Source: Priestia aryabhattai B8W22
GTDB taxonomy: Bacteria > Bacillota > Bacilli > Bacillales > Bacillaceae_H
Direction: 5' to 3'
NCBI RefSeq assembly: GCF_000956595.1
Contig: NZ_JYOO01000043.1
Span: 1-39,601, forward strand
Length of the DNA stretch: 39,601 nt
Shown here: one piece after another, positions 16,573 through 24,561 of the stretch
Position numbering within the stretch: position 1 is the first letter of the stretch
How the letters are laid out: every line of letters starts with the position of its first letter
Notes under the pieces: generated by a model
Seen by the model: only the letters and a program-made list of their open reading frames with translations
What the model was told of the DNA's origin: nothing
Database searches by the model: none
Made by a program: the position numbers and the translations under genes

Positions 16573-17977
16573 ATTTTGCTATAGCAGAACGCTGCTTTTC
16601 TTCTTTTACGTACCAAATGAATTTCCCTGTATATCCGTAAATAATCGCTAAAATAATAGAGACAAAACTGAGCCACATAAACGGCAGATAAGCGAATGTA
16701 GAAATTCCAAGCGTTGTAGCTAGAAATACACCGTTATCCGTCCACGGAACCATTCCAGAAGTTAAGGTTCCCCCTACTTCTGAGTTACGGGCAAGCACCA
16801 GACGCTGTATTCTTAACTTATCATAACTTTTCTCCATAATTTTCGGTGTTAAAATTAATGAAACATACATCGCACAACCAAATATATTTCCTAATAACCC
16901 AACGAAAATAGTAGAAGCCGTAACGTTTCCTGAATTGACAAGAATTTTTTCAAATTTAGATAGCAGGACTTCTAAGACGCCGAGCTCATCTAATAACCCG
17001 CCAAATCCTAGTCCAAAAATAATGACAATAATGGAACCTACCATACTTAAAATTCCGCCACGATTTAACAGCTCACTTAAAAATGTGTTGTCGGTATTAA
17101 TTTTAAATCCTTCATAAGCCGTATTAAATGCGCTCGCCACATCCATATGTTGAAAGACAACTGCCCATATAATTCCTAATAATGAACCAATCGCAATTGC
17201 TGGAAGAGAAGGTTTCTTTAAAGCTAAAAGAACAATGACAGCCAATGCCGGAATCAGCATCCACCCGCTGATATGGAATGTATCCAACAGCGAAGATTTT
17301 AATTCTTCTACCCGTCCAGCATCAAAATCTTTTCCCCCATACATAAAACCTGTTACCGTAAATAATACTGCTGTAATGAGGTAAGCAGGAATATCCAACA
17401 CTAACATTGCTTTTACGTGATCAATAACATTCACTCGAGCCATTGACGCAGATAAAATGGTACTGTCAGAAAGAGGAGAAAGCTTGTCTCCAAAATAAGC
17501 TCCTGAAATCACAGCTCCAGCTACTAACGGAAGCGGCATACCTAGGCCTTGTCCGATTCCCATCATCGCGATTCCGGCTGTACCAACCGTTCCCCAAGAT
17601 GTTCCTGTTGAAATCGAGGTAATAGAGCAAATGATAAGTGTAGCAAGTAAAAAGAATGTTGGATTAATAAACTCTAATCCAAAATAAATAAGAGAAGGAA
17701 CAACTCCTCCGGCAATCCATGTTCCAATTAACGTACCGACGGCTAATAAAATTAAAATAGCTTCTAGGCCGTTTGATATTCCTCTTGTAATGGCCCCTTG
17801 CAGCTGATTATACGTATACCCAAGTCGTACTCCTAGCGCCATAACAATAAACCATGAAATAAATAAAGCGAGCTGAATAGGTAAATTAAAAACAGTTGCA
17901 AATGAAATAACAACAGCTAAAAATAAAGCAAGCACAATCATTATTTCCCACATAGATGGTAAACGGGTTGTGTTCAA
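16571..17977 (-). CDS. NhaC-family Na+/H+ antiporter (possibly MleN-type)
   Basis: Membrane cation antiporter of the NhaC family, 468 aa, with about 11-12 hydrophobic segments. Family blocks include SITSISTGTSWGTVGTAGIA, GAVISGAYFGDKLSPLSDST and MVPWTDNGVFLATTLG. I chose the TTG start (L/M-NTTRLPSMWEIM): it has TTTAGGAGG at good spacing, while the in-frame upstream start has none and the later ATG has no site. The resulting length equals that of B. subtilis MleN (malate-H+/Na+-lactate antiporter) as I recall it, so malate/lactate exchange is possible; plain Na+/H+ exchange is the alternative. It is monocistronic, and a repeat-borne hairpin follows it. Confidence 0.88.
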   Translation of the reverse strand: MNTTRLPSMWEIMIVLALFLAVVISFATVFNLPIQLALFISWFIVMALGVRLGYTYNQLQGAITRGISNGLEAILILLAVGTLIGTWIAGGVVPSLIYFGLEFINPTFFLLATLIICSITSISTGTSWGTVGTAGIAMMGIGQGLGMPLPLVAGAVISGAYFGDKLSPLSDSTILSASMARVNVIDHVKAMLVLDIPAYLITAVLFTVTGFMYGGKDFDAGRVEELKSSLLDTFHISGWMLIPALAVIVLLALKKPSLPAIAIGSLLGIIWAVVFQHMDVASAFNTAYEGFKINTDNTFLSELLNRGGILSMVGSIIVIIFGLGFGGLLDELGVLEVLLSKFEKILVNSGNVTASTIFVGLLGNIFGCAMYVSLILTPKIMEKSYDKLRIQRLVLARNSEVGGTLTSGMVPWTDNGVFLATTLGISTFAYLPFMWLSFVSIILAIIYGYTGKFIWYVKEEKQRSAIAK

Positions 17978-18299
17978 ACTAGCTCCTCCTAAACTGGTAT
18001 GTAGATTCTGGAATGTGGTATCGTTTAAGAGCAAAACGTCCTTATTTTTTAATTGTTCCTCTTACTGCTCCAACATATGTATTTCTATGAGTACTTAAAC
18101 AATAAACTGCATCTTTTTAAGAACATAAAATAAGGATACTCGCGTAAACAATAAGCCATTTTCTTTTATCCAGTGGTCATAATACCATAAGAATGTGCTT
18201 TCTTACAAGACTCATTATAAAGCGCTTTCTGTTTGTTTATACATTTTAATATATAAATATATTTTCATTTATTTTATTCAACGAAAAGAGGAAAGTAAT
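17978..18299. other. Divergent gap between antiporter and MsrA genes
   Basis: AT-rich region with no gene. It contains a degenerate cre-like core AAAGCGCTTT (18220-18229, inside ATAAAGCGCTTTCT), which differs from the CcpA consensus at the outer positions, and a twice-repeated TTATTGTTTA on the minus strand. I cannot place clear promoters. Confidence 0.35.
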
Positions 18300-19217
18300 A
18301 TGAAAGAATATGCAACGTTTGCAGGAGGATGCTTTTGGTGCATGGTCGCTCCTTTTGATCAGCTTACAGGAATAAGCAGTATCCGCTCGGGCTACGCTAG
18401 AGATAAACAAATCACTTCTAAAGCTTCTGCTCTTGTAGAAAAGGAAAACGAATACGTAGAGGCCGTGCAAATTGTATGGAATCCTTCTCAAATTACGTTT
18501 GAAGATCTGCTTAATCTGTATTGGCAGCAAATTGACCCTACGGATTCCGCCGGACAGTTTTCAGACCGCGGACCATCGTATCGAGCCATCATTTTTTATC
18601 ATAACGAAAAGCAAAAAGAAGCGGCTCTCGATTCTAAAAGAAAGCTTGCCCAAAGCGGACGTTTTAACAATCCTATCGTCACACCTATTTTACCTTTTTC
18701 TTCTTTTTACGAAGCCGAAGAGCAGCATCAGGATTATTATCGAAAAAATGCATTTCACTATAAATTATACAAAGAAGGCTCGGGGCGCACTGATTTTCTG
18801 ACGCAGCATTGGCCCAAGGACCGCTCTTACCTTAAAAAGATCCTAACGCCTATGCAATATTTTGTTACGCAGGAAAACGGTACCGAACCTCCTTTTACAA
18901 ATTTATATTGGAATAACAAAAAACAAGGAATTTACGTTGACCTTCTAACTGGAGAAGCACTGTTCAAAACGTCAGATCAGCTTCCTTCTCATACAGGCTG
19001 GCCCATTTTTAAGCGCCCTATCTTATACGGAAACATAAAAAGAGTGCCGGCGCAGCATTCAACAGCGCTAAAAAGCAAAGAAGGAGATAACTACCTGGGT
19101 TTACTTTTAACAGAAGAAAACAGCGGATACTATCAAGTGAATTCCGCGGCTCTGCGCTTTATTCCAAAAGAGAAGCTTAAAGAAGAAGGCTATGAAGATT
19201 TTTTAATTTTGTTTTGA
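18300..19217 (+). CDS. msrA: Methionine sulfoxide reductase A fused to a decayed MsrB domain
   Basis: Reduces methionine-S-sulfoxide in oxidised proteins; cytosolic, 305 aa. The start follows AGAGGAAAG. The MsrA domain is at about 3-157: catalytic C11 in GGCFWC, Glu in YVEAVQ, QQIDPTD and QFSDRGPSYR. SGYAGG is altered to SGYARD and the usual GH before the Glu is EY. The C-terminal MsrB-like domain (about 185-305) keeps YFVTQENGTEPPFTN and NSAALRFIPKEKL. However, the catalytic Cys of RYCINSAALRF is Q279, the Cys of SGCGWP is T232, the His pair of DSHLGH is Y265/L268, and the zinc CxxC pairs are absent. I infer that only the A half is active. It is convergent with the YqjF-like gene. Confidence 0.88.
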   Translation: MKEYATFAGGCFWCMVAPFDQLTGISSIRSGYARDKQITSKASALVEKENEYVEAVQIVWNPSQITFEDLLNLYWQQIDPTDSAGQFSDRGPSYRAIIFYHNEKQKEAALDSKRKLAQSGRFNNPIVTPILPFSSFYEAEEQHQDYYRKNAFHYKLYKEGSGRTDFLTQHWPKDRSYLKKILTPMQYFVTQENGTEPPFTNLYWNNKKQGIYVDLLTGEALFKTSDQLPSHTGWPIFKRPILYGNIKRVPAQHSTALKSKEGDNYLGLLLTEENSGYYQVNSAALRFIPKEKLKEEGYEDFLILF

Positions 19218-19220
19218 TGC

Positions 19221-19916
19221 CTATACTTTTTTAAAAGGGTAAAAATAAGCGGTTACTTTCTTTGCGTAGTGTACAGTTAAATCATGATGGTCCGGCGGAC
19301 GCAAAAAAGGCTGAGTGATAGAATCATCTCTTATTTCACACTCTCCTTTTTGCAGTTCCCAAGGGTCATGATAAAGATCTCCTCTGTAGACATTTCCTTG
19401 ATGAGTGGTAAATAAGCAGTAGCGCTCTGTAAGCCAATGAGCTAGTTCTCCTTTTTTACTGTGATAGGACGGAGAAGTACCTCTATATGTAAGCTTTACT
19501 CGCTCTTTTTTTGAGTCTCTGTGCGTTCGAACTGACTGAAAAGAAATATAGTTCTGAGTTTTGTTGAATGTCATAGCAGCGCGGTAATAAGGCAAGTGAA
19601 AAAAGTGACGAGCAATCCATACTCCTAGTGGGTTGCTTGCGTCTAAACTAAAAAAGTAAACGCCTTTTTCCCCTTTATATGTAACGTATGTACGCACATT
19701 TAGCTCATATAATCGTGAAAAGACGGGCACGGCGGGGGTCCCTTTGAATCGAATGTCTGTCATCGTAAAGGGCACAAGGGCAATCCACGCTTGACCATTA
19801 TAGGTGTCAGGCTCTAACTGACTCGGCAATAAAGAAGCCAGAAACGCCGGATCTACAGGCCAATGAATAAACAGTAAATCTTTCCACGTTTGCTTCATTA
19901 TCCAATTGTTTTTCAC
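19221..19916 (-). CDS. DUF2071 protein, YqjF-like
   Basis: Cytosolic protein of 231 aa belonging to DUF2071, of which B. subtilis YqjF is a member. Family hallmarks are the opening KQTWKDLLFIHWPVDPAFL, LEPDTYNGQAWIALVPF, and SRLYELNVRTYVTYKGEKGVYFFSLDA. The fold is related to acetoacetate decarboxylase-like barrels, but no enzymatic role is established for it. It starts with GTG after AAAGGAG. It lies 19 bp after the FAD oxidoreductase gene on the same strand and is likely co-transcribed with it, which suggests a shared small-molecule or redox role. Its stop lies three bases from that of the convergent msrA gene, with no room for a separate terminator. Confidence 0.88.
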   Translation of the reverse strand: MKNNWIMKQTWKDLLFIHWPVDPAFLASLLPSQLEPDTYNGQAWIALVPFTMTDIRFKGTPAVPVFSRLYELNVRTYVTYKGEKGVYFFSLDASNPLGVWIARHFFHLPYYRAAMTFNKTQNYISFQSVRTHRDSKKERVKLTYRGTSPSYHSKKGELAHWLTERYCLFTTHQGNVYRGDLYHDPWELQKGECEIRDDSITQPFLRPPDHHDLTVHYAKKVTAYFYPFKKV

Positions 19917-19935
19917 TTCTTGTTCTCTCCTTTTT

Positions 19936-20889
19936 CTAGATGTTCTTTTCCATCAATTCAGCGGCTGCCGATTTCCCTGACAAATATGCGCTCTCTAACC
20001 GTGAGTGGTTCGTCTTATCTTCCCTTCTTAAAAAAGCATCTCCTGCCACCAGTAGCGACGGCATAATTTCGATAAAGGGCTGGTGAAGAACTTGTTCAAC
20101 CTCTGCATAGCGCCATTTCTTTAACTGAATGCTTTTAATATGATTTGCACCTATCGATTCTTTTATTTCATTTTTTATCGCCCGCAGCAACTCATGTTCA
20201 TGTTTATCAAAATGTTTTTCTGACCAGTCTTTATTCATGTATACGCTAAGAACAGGCGTCTTTGATATTCCTTTTTGCTCATGATTCACGATTCTTTGAA
20301 TGGTGCCAGATGGATTCGTGAGTTGACCATGATCACCATACAGCATCTCTGTATAAAGCTCTACGATAGCAACCAAGCAAGGAGTGAATTTCAGTGTGTT
20401 AAGGATAGATCGGTCCGCCTGTAACCTACTGCTATTAAGCACCTCAATAACCTGAGGAGACGGAGGTGTAAGAATGATATCAGTCGCTTCGAAAATCTCG
20501 TTTTCTTCTGTATAAAGCTGATACCTCCCGTTTTGAAAATCAATGGTTTGAACTTTTCGATTCATATATACACATAGATCTTTTGCTAAATATTTAGCTA
20601 ACGCATTCATGCCATTAATACTTTGATAACGAGGGTGATGGTCACCAAACCACTTCTTAACTTCTCTATCGCCTATCCATTTATTTACGGCTTGCTGAAA
20701 TTCATCGGATCTCACTGTAAAAAATTGAGCTCCGTGATCTGCTTTTCCCTCTCCTACTCTTCGGGTAGCCATTCGTCCCCCTACACTTTTACCCTTATCA
20801 AGAAGAAAGACCTCTATTCCTGCTTTTTGTAATTCAGCCGCTGCTGTAAGGCCTGTCATTCCTGCACCTACTATTCCTACTCGTTTCAT
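19936..20889 (-). CDS. FAD-dependent oxidoreductase (renalase/amine-oxidase type)
   Basis: Flavoprotein of 317 aa. The N-terminal Rossmann motif is VGIVGAGMTGLTAAAELQ (residues 4-21), followed by the acidic end of strand 2 (LLDKG) and GGRMATRR, the second FAD signature of this class. DHGAQFFTVR is typical of renalase-like proteins. The C-terminal FAD contact is LLVAGDAFLRRED, with SAYLSGKSAAAEL. Substrate unknown: renalases oxidise dihydro-isomers of NAD(P)H, but bacterial members vary. AAGGAGG precedes the ATG. It is first of two genes with the YqjF-like protein. Confidence 0.87.
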   Translation of the reverse strand: MKRVGIVGAGMTGLTAAAELQKAGIEVFLLDKGKSVGGRMATRRVGEGKADHGAQFFTVRSDEFQQAVNKWIGDREVKKWFGDHHPRYQSINGMNALAKYLAKDLCVYMNRKVQTIDFQNGRYQLYTEENEIFEATDIILTPPSPQVIEVLNSSRLQADRSILNTLKFTPCLVAIVELYTEMLYGDHGQLTNPSGTIQRIVNHEQKGISKTPVLSVYMNKDWSEKHFDKHEHELLRAIKNEIKESIGANHIKSIQLKKWRYAEVEQVLHQPFIEIMPSLLVAGDAFLRREDKTNHSRLESAYLSGKSAAAELMEKNI

Positions 20890-21088
20890 TTTTTCCTCCT
20901 TATTTAACTCATTTACTTACAGTATAAAAAAAGCGGAATGATTGAGCTAATTTAAACTGTCTTTTTCATTTACCTTTGCCCCTGCTTGTCTCAAAAAAGT
21001 AGTCTACGATTCCTTTCAGCTGAGTATACTTGTTGTATACAAATATACCTTTACCTGCTAGCACGTCTATAGATAGGAGGACTGTCAC

Positions 21089-21421
21089 ATGATGCTCTAT
21101 GATATTAAGCACAAAGTATATTACGAAGTATTTAATACAGCTCGCCCTAAAATGAAGGACTCTCACCAAGGCCGAAGCTGGGGATATGTTTATAAAAATC
21201 TCAATGGACAACCTACAAAATTTTGGATTGACTTTACGCATGGACGTTTTATGTACTTTCAAGTTGAAGACAAGTGGTATCGGGTGCAATATTTGCAGTC
21301 CAATGATAAGAAAAAAACAGCGGATGTCTTTAAAGGCGCTCTCATTGACTTGATTTTAGATGGAATGGATCTCAAGTTAGTACGAGGAAACTTTGAGAAG
21401 AGAAGACTCTTAGCTTTATAA
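21089..21421 (+). CDS. Uncharacterised 110-aa protein
   Basis: I do not recognise this family. The start is well supported by AGGAGG at 8-base spacing. The protein is basic and aromatic (WGYVYKNLNGQPTKFWIDF; GRFMYFQVEDKWYRVQYL), suggests an antiparallel beta-sheet domain, and ends with a charged helix (GMDLKLVRGNFEKRR). It has no signal peptide or membrane segment. It is transcribed alone, divergent from the oxidoreductase operon, and ends at a terminator shared with motB. Confidence 0.75.
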   Translation: MMLYDIKHKVYYEVFNTARPKMKDSHQGRSWGYVYKNLNGQPTKFWIDFTHGRFMYFQVEDKWYRVQYLQSNDKKKTADVFKGALIDLILDGMDLKLVRGNFEKRRLLAL

Positions 21422-21427
21422 CACATA

Positions 21428-21470
21428 GAAAAACAGCCGTAAAAGCAGGACTGCTTTTACGGCTGTTTAA
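21428..21470. terminator. Bidirectional terminator between 110-aa gene and motB
   Basis: AAACAGCCGTAAAAGCAG-GA-CTGCTTTTACGGCTGTTT. The motB stop codon lies inside the stem. Confidence 0.9.
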
Positions 21471-22290
21471 TTGTACGAGGAGTAATCAATATTTCAACCC
21501 TTCTATTTTTCGCTTGCCCCTCTGCTGTATTGTTAGATGTCACCGGTTTGAACTCTCCAAATCCTTTTGCACTGAACATGCTTGGATTAAGCTTATCGTT
21601 TTTTAAAATAACTTTCATAAAGTTAACTGCTCTCATCACGCTTAACTCCCAGTTGGATTCAAAACCAGCGTTGCGTATAGGGACGTTATCGGTGTGACCG
21701 CTAATAATAATATTACGAGGAGGATCAATCACCAAAAGCTCTGAAATATCATTTGCAATTTTTGTATCTTCACTTCGAACTTGTGCTCTTCCCGAATCAA
21801 ACAATACATTGTCTCGAATGGAAATTAAGAGACCTTCCTCGGTTAGCGAAGTCTGTAATTGATTTGTTAAGTTTTTCTTTTGAATATACGCATTAATTTT
21901 AGATTGAATTTGCTGAAGTTCTTCTTCATCAGCTTCTCGTATGGTTTGCTCCTTTTGTTCGCTCGTTAACGATTGTGAAGAAGCAGAAGACTGATTAGGA
22001 GCTGTCTCCACTTCATTTGTTTTTTCCGTACTTTTAGCTGCGGGAGTATTTGAAGGCTGAACCGCTTCTTCAGATTCCTCCAGAGATTGAAATTCCATCA
22101 CGCCCGTTCCTCCAACAAACGCTTCATTAAATGCGCGAGAAAGGTTCTTAAATTTTTGCGCATCCACTGAGCTCATTGCAAACAATACAATGAATAAAGC
22201 AAGTAAAAGTGTAAGCAAATCTGAATAAGGAAGCAGCCAACTTTCGTCAACATGGTCCTCTTCATGCTTTCGTTTTCTGCGTCTACTCAT
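21457..22290 (-). CDS. motB: Flagellar motor stator protein MotB
   Basis: Stator subunit that couples ion flow to flagellar rotation and anchors the complex to peptidoglycan, 277 aa. It has a short basic cytosolic N-terminus and a single TM about 19-42 (SWLLPYSDLLTLLLALFIVL) with the ion-carrying D24. A low-complexity linker (about 60-125, Ser/Glu/Thr rich) is followed by an OmpA-like peptidoglycan-binding domain about 145-270 (IIISGHTDNVPIRN, NWELSVMRAV, AEGQAKNRRVEILI). The start overlaps the motA stop by 8 bp, so they are translationally coupled. Its stop codon sits in the terminator stem. Proton coupling is likely but not decided from sequence alone. Confidence 0.95.
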   Translation of the reverse strand: MSRRRKRKHEEDHVDESWLLPYSDLLTLLLALFIVLFAMSSVDAQKFKNLSRAFNEAFVGGTGVMEFQSLEESEEAVQPSNTPAAKSTEKTNEVETAPNQSSASSQSLTSEQKEQTIREADEEELQQIQSKINAYIQKKNLTNQLQTSLTEEGLLISIRDNVLFDSGRAQVRSEDTKIANDISELLVIDPPRNIIISGHTDNVPIRNAGFESNWELSVMRAVNFMKVILKNDKLNPSMFSAKGFGEFKPVTSNNTAEGQAKNRRVEILITPRTIKQP

Positions 22291-23077
22291 TTATACCCAC
22301 TTCACTTTCTTGAAGAAGCTTTTTACGTTCCGCTGTGGGCAAATAAGAAGCCAGCTTTTGCTCAATTACTTTTGGTGTTTCTCCTTCTAGGAGTGAAAGC
22401 ACTCCTTCGATCATCATATACTTTACCTTTACTTCATGTTTCGATTTACGCTTTAGTTTATTTGCAAACGGATGCCATAGTACATACCCAGTAAAAATAC
22501 CAAGAAGCGTAGCAACAAACGCTGCGCTGATCGCATGTCCTAGCGTATCTGTGTCTTCCATGTTCCCAAGCGCAGCAATTAACCCTATAACAGCTCCAAG
22601 TACACCCAGAGTTGGAGCATATGTACCTGCTAAAGCGAAAATACTTGCACCCGTTTGATGTCTTTCTTCCATAGCATCAATTTCTTCAGACAACACGTCT
22701 CGTATATAATCCGCACTTTGACCATCAATAGCTAAATTCAAACCATTTTTTAAGAAAGGGTCGTCTACATCAATAATTTGGGCTTCAAGTGATAGTAACC
22801 CTTCTTTTCGAACAACTTGTCCCCATTCAGAAAACATGGATACTAAATCAACAGGCTGCAGCATTTTTTGTTCTTTAAACAGGACACCAAACAGTTTTGG
22901 GACTCTCTTGATTTCATTTGAAGGAAATGCAATCACTACTGCTCCGACGGTTCCGACAATAATAATTAAAATAGCAGCGGGATTTCCTAACACAGATGGA
23001 TTAACCCCTTTGAAAAACATGCCTACAATAAGAGAGGCTATTCCTAAAATCAGTCCAATAAAAGATGTTTTATCCAT
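22283..23077 (-). CDS. motA: Flagellar motor stator protein MotA
   Basis: Four-helix membrane stator subunit, 264 aa. The ATG (MDKTSFIGLILG) follows TAGGAG; a longer upstream frame lacks a site. TM1-2 are about 4-50 and TM3-4 about 145-200. The large cytosolic loop between has the charged patch that contacts the rotor (VRKEGLLSLEAQI). The conserved proline region is GTYAPTLGVLGAVIGLIAAL. It is first gene of motAB. I saw no sigma-D promoter (TAAA-N15-GCCGATAT) upstream, unlike many motility genes. Confidence 0.95.
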   Translation of the reverse strand: MDKTSFIGLILGIASLIVGMFFKGVNPSVLGNPAAILIIIVGTVGAVVIAFPSNEIKRVPKLFGVLFKEQKMLQPVDLVSMFSEWGQVVRKEGLLSLEAQIIDVDDPFLKNGLNLAIDGQSADYIRDVLSEEIDAMEERHQTGASIFALAGTYAPTLGVLGAVIGLIAALGNMEDTDTLGHAISAAFVATLLGIFTGYVLWHPFANKLKRKSKHEVKVKYMMIEGVLSLLEGETPKVIEQKLASYLPTAERKKLLQESEVGINE

Positions 23078-23206
23078 ATGTAATTCTCCTATCCTTAACT
23101 TCCTGTTCTTTCTTTTTCTATATTTTATCCTCACCTTTTATTTCGACTATTTCATAGAATTTTTAAGCTTTTTATGAAGCATATTTACAATTACATCTTT
23201 TCTCTA

Positions 23207-23350
23207 TTATAAAAACACTTTTTTCAACTTTTCATACAGAATATCTGAAGGTCCAGCTATAATTGCTACAATTTGATTTTCCACATAAATAGCAGCCGTC
23301 ATCTTATTATCAATATCAGCTAAAATTGCAAACCCGACGTTAATGTTCAA
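23207..23350 (-). pseudogene. Possible frameshifted small gene of about 47 codons
   Basis: On the minus strand GAGGTG is followed at 7 bases by TTG AAC ATT, then one extra base, then a frame reading NVGFAILADIDNKMTAAIYV and continuing to a TAA near motA. Without the extra base in the run at 23340-23342 the two parts form one 47-aa protein with a good ribosome binding site. As given, the first frame stops after 11 codons. This could be a broken gene, a sequencing error or coincidence. The rest of the 23078-23490 gap holds no other gene I can support. Confidence 0.3.
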
Positions 23351-23428
23351 CTTTATTCACCTCTGTAACGTTCTTGTTTATTCAACATATAAAAAGAACA
23401 GTCTTACCATTTATTTTTCCGTGTTTTA

Positions 23429-23456
23429 TTGACATTTGTAAATTTTATATTAAGAT
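23429..23456 (+). promoter_or_regulatory. Promoter of the 92-aa gene
   Basis: TTGACA, 16 bases, TAAGAT, 35 bases before the start codon. Confidence 0.5.
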
Positions 23457-23490
23457 TATGTAAATGAGTTGACAAAATGGAGGTGATATT

Positions 23491-23769
23491 ATGCTACTAG
23501 AAAAATACTGTAAAAACACTGATTTAATGATTATCCAGTTTACAATCGAACTAACAAAAGACATTCACGCTAAAATCTCCGCACGTACTTTATTTTATGA
23601 AGAACAGGTGATACGTTATGCTGAAAAAAGAATACGTTCTTTCTTACACCCTCTTTCCCTTAAACATACGCTAAAATTTGTCTATCAATCTGAAATACTA
23701 CAAACTATTCTATTCAAATTAAAACCAACTTTTGAGCAGCAGCATGTACTGCGCTGTATTTCATCTTAA
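23491..23769 (+). CDS. Uncharacterised 92-aa protein
   Basis: No family recognised. A near-perfect GGAGGTGAT lies before the ATG, and a terminator follows at once, so the gene is well supported. The sequence (MIIQFTIELTKDIHAKISA; RYAEKRIRSFLHPLS) looks like a small soluble alpha/beta protein with basic helices and no signal peptide. It has two Cys (C7, C88). It is convergent with the protein kinase gene. Confidence 0.72.
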   Translation: MLLEKYCKNTDLMIIQFTIELTKDIHAKISARTLFYEEQVIRYAEKRIRSFLHPLSLKHTLKFVYQSEILQTILFKLKPTFEQQHVLRCISS

Positions 23770-23802
23770 AAAGGAGTTCCCTTCAGCGGAAACTCCTTTT
23801 TG
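23767..23802. terminator. Bidirectional terminator between 92-aa gene and kinase gene
   Basis: AAAAAGGAGTT-C-CC paired with GG-A-AACTCCTTTTT, with A and T runs on both sides and overlapping both gene ends. Confidence 0.88.
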
Positions 23803-24442
23803 ATTTGATTCTACGATATAGACGATATGCTTTTCTGATAACGTTTAAAAGCGGGTACGGCAAGCGGATATGGTATTTATCAATAAACGGATAAAAGGTG
23901 TAATAGGCTTTTACAAGGTCTGTCCATTTTTTATCAATACCCTTCTTATAAAAGTCAGAAATATCCACCACATACCCTCTTCCATCTTTCATCATGACAT
24001 TTTTGCCATGCACATCATAAGGGTTTAACCCCTGGCTTCTTGCATAGTCCAAAGCTTTGTTCACATCTTTTATGACTTGTTCTGGAATCTTTATTCCCCG
24101 CTGTACGGCATCATACAAAGTAACGCCTGTAAGTCTTTTTAAAATCAAGTACGTCTTTCCCTCATGGAAAAGTTGAGAATAAGCTGGGTGAACGCCCAGC
24201 TTTCTATACACTTGCGCTTCTTTTTTTACACCATAAACGTCTCTTCCGTACACTTTTACGACAAATTCAGGATAATTCTCGTGCATAAACACACCGGCAT
24301 AGTTTCCTTTACCAATAAGTACCCACTCTTTTGTTTTGTTCGTAACTTCAACTGGATCATAGTCACTTTCACTTTGAATCATAACTTGCGTTAGTAATGA
24401 TGTTTCAACTAGCGACACTAACTGTTTAATTGTTTTATCCAT
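23783..24442 (-). CDS. Small protein-kinase-like protein (YrzF-like)
   Basis: Single-domain eukaryotic-type kinase fold, 219 aa, short for the family. The glycine loop is IGKGNYAGVF (43-52), the lysine VVKVY is K63 and the helix-C Glu candidate is E75. The catalytic loop YDVHGKNVMM gives D143 and N148, with RD replaced by YD. The metal-binding segment VVDISDF gives D160/D163 in place of DFG. Core residues are kept, so it is probably active. B. subtilis YrzF is the nearest remembered relative. A basic tail (YRLYRRIKSKRSFR) could bind nucleic acid or membrane. I chose the ATG with AGAGGGG; an upstream TTG has no site. It has its own promoter and lies downstream of the P450-like gene. Confidence 0.8.
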   Translation of the reverse strand: MDKTIKQLVSLVETSLLTQVMIQSESDYDPVEVTNKTKEWVLIGKGNYAGVFMHENYPEFVVKVYGRDVYGVKKEAQVYRKLGVHPAYSQLFHEGKTYLILKRLTGVTLYDAVQRGIKIPEQVIKDVNKALDYARSQGLNPYDVHGKNVMMKDGRGYVVDISDFYKKGIDKKWTDLVKAYYTFYPFIDKYHIRLPYPLLNVIRKAYRLYRRIKSKRSFR

Positions 24443-24488
24443 AGTCCCCTCTAAAAATCCTTCAGTAATCTCTATCAAATATTACCCT

Positions 24489-24527
24489 ATGATAAATCTC
24501 AATGCAGGATGTGTCAATAAATTGACA
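24489..24527 (-). promoter_or_regulatory. Promoter of the kinase gene with overlapping palindrome
   Basis: On the minus strand TTGACA (24512-24517), 17 bases, TATCAT (24489-24494). The -35 forms half of a perfect palindrome TGTCAATAAATTGACA (24512-24527, 7-bp arms), which would let a dimeric regulator cover the -35 element. Confidence 0.6.
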
Positions 24528-24561
24528 GCCTGATATAAAGAGGGAAAGTATTCCCGTTCAT

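Noticed and set aside
18216-18231. cre-like AAAGCGCTTT palindrome between antiporter and msrA genes
   Set aside because: Three consensus positions are missed on either strand, so it is reported only as a degenerate site in the gap entry.
21033-21042. TTGTATACAA, similar to the core of the GntR-gene palindrome, upstream of the 110-aa gene
   Set aside because: Only 10 bases match in an AT-rich context, and no GntR-controlled gene is obvious there; likely chance.
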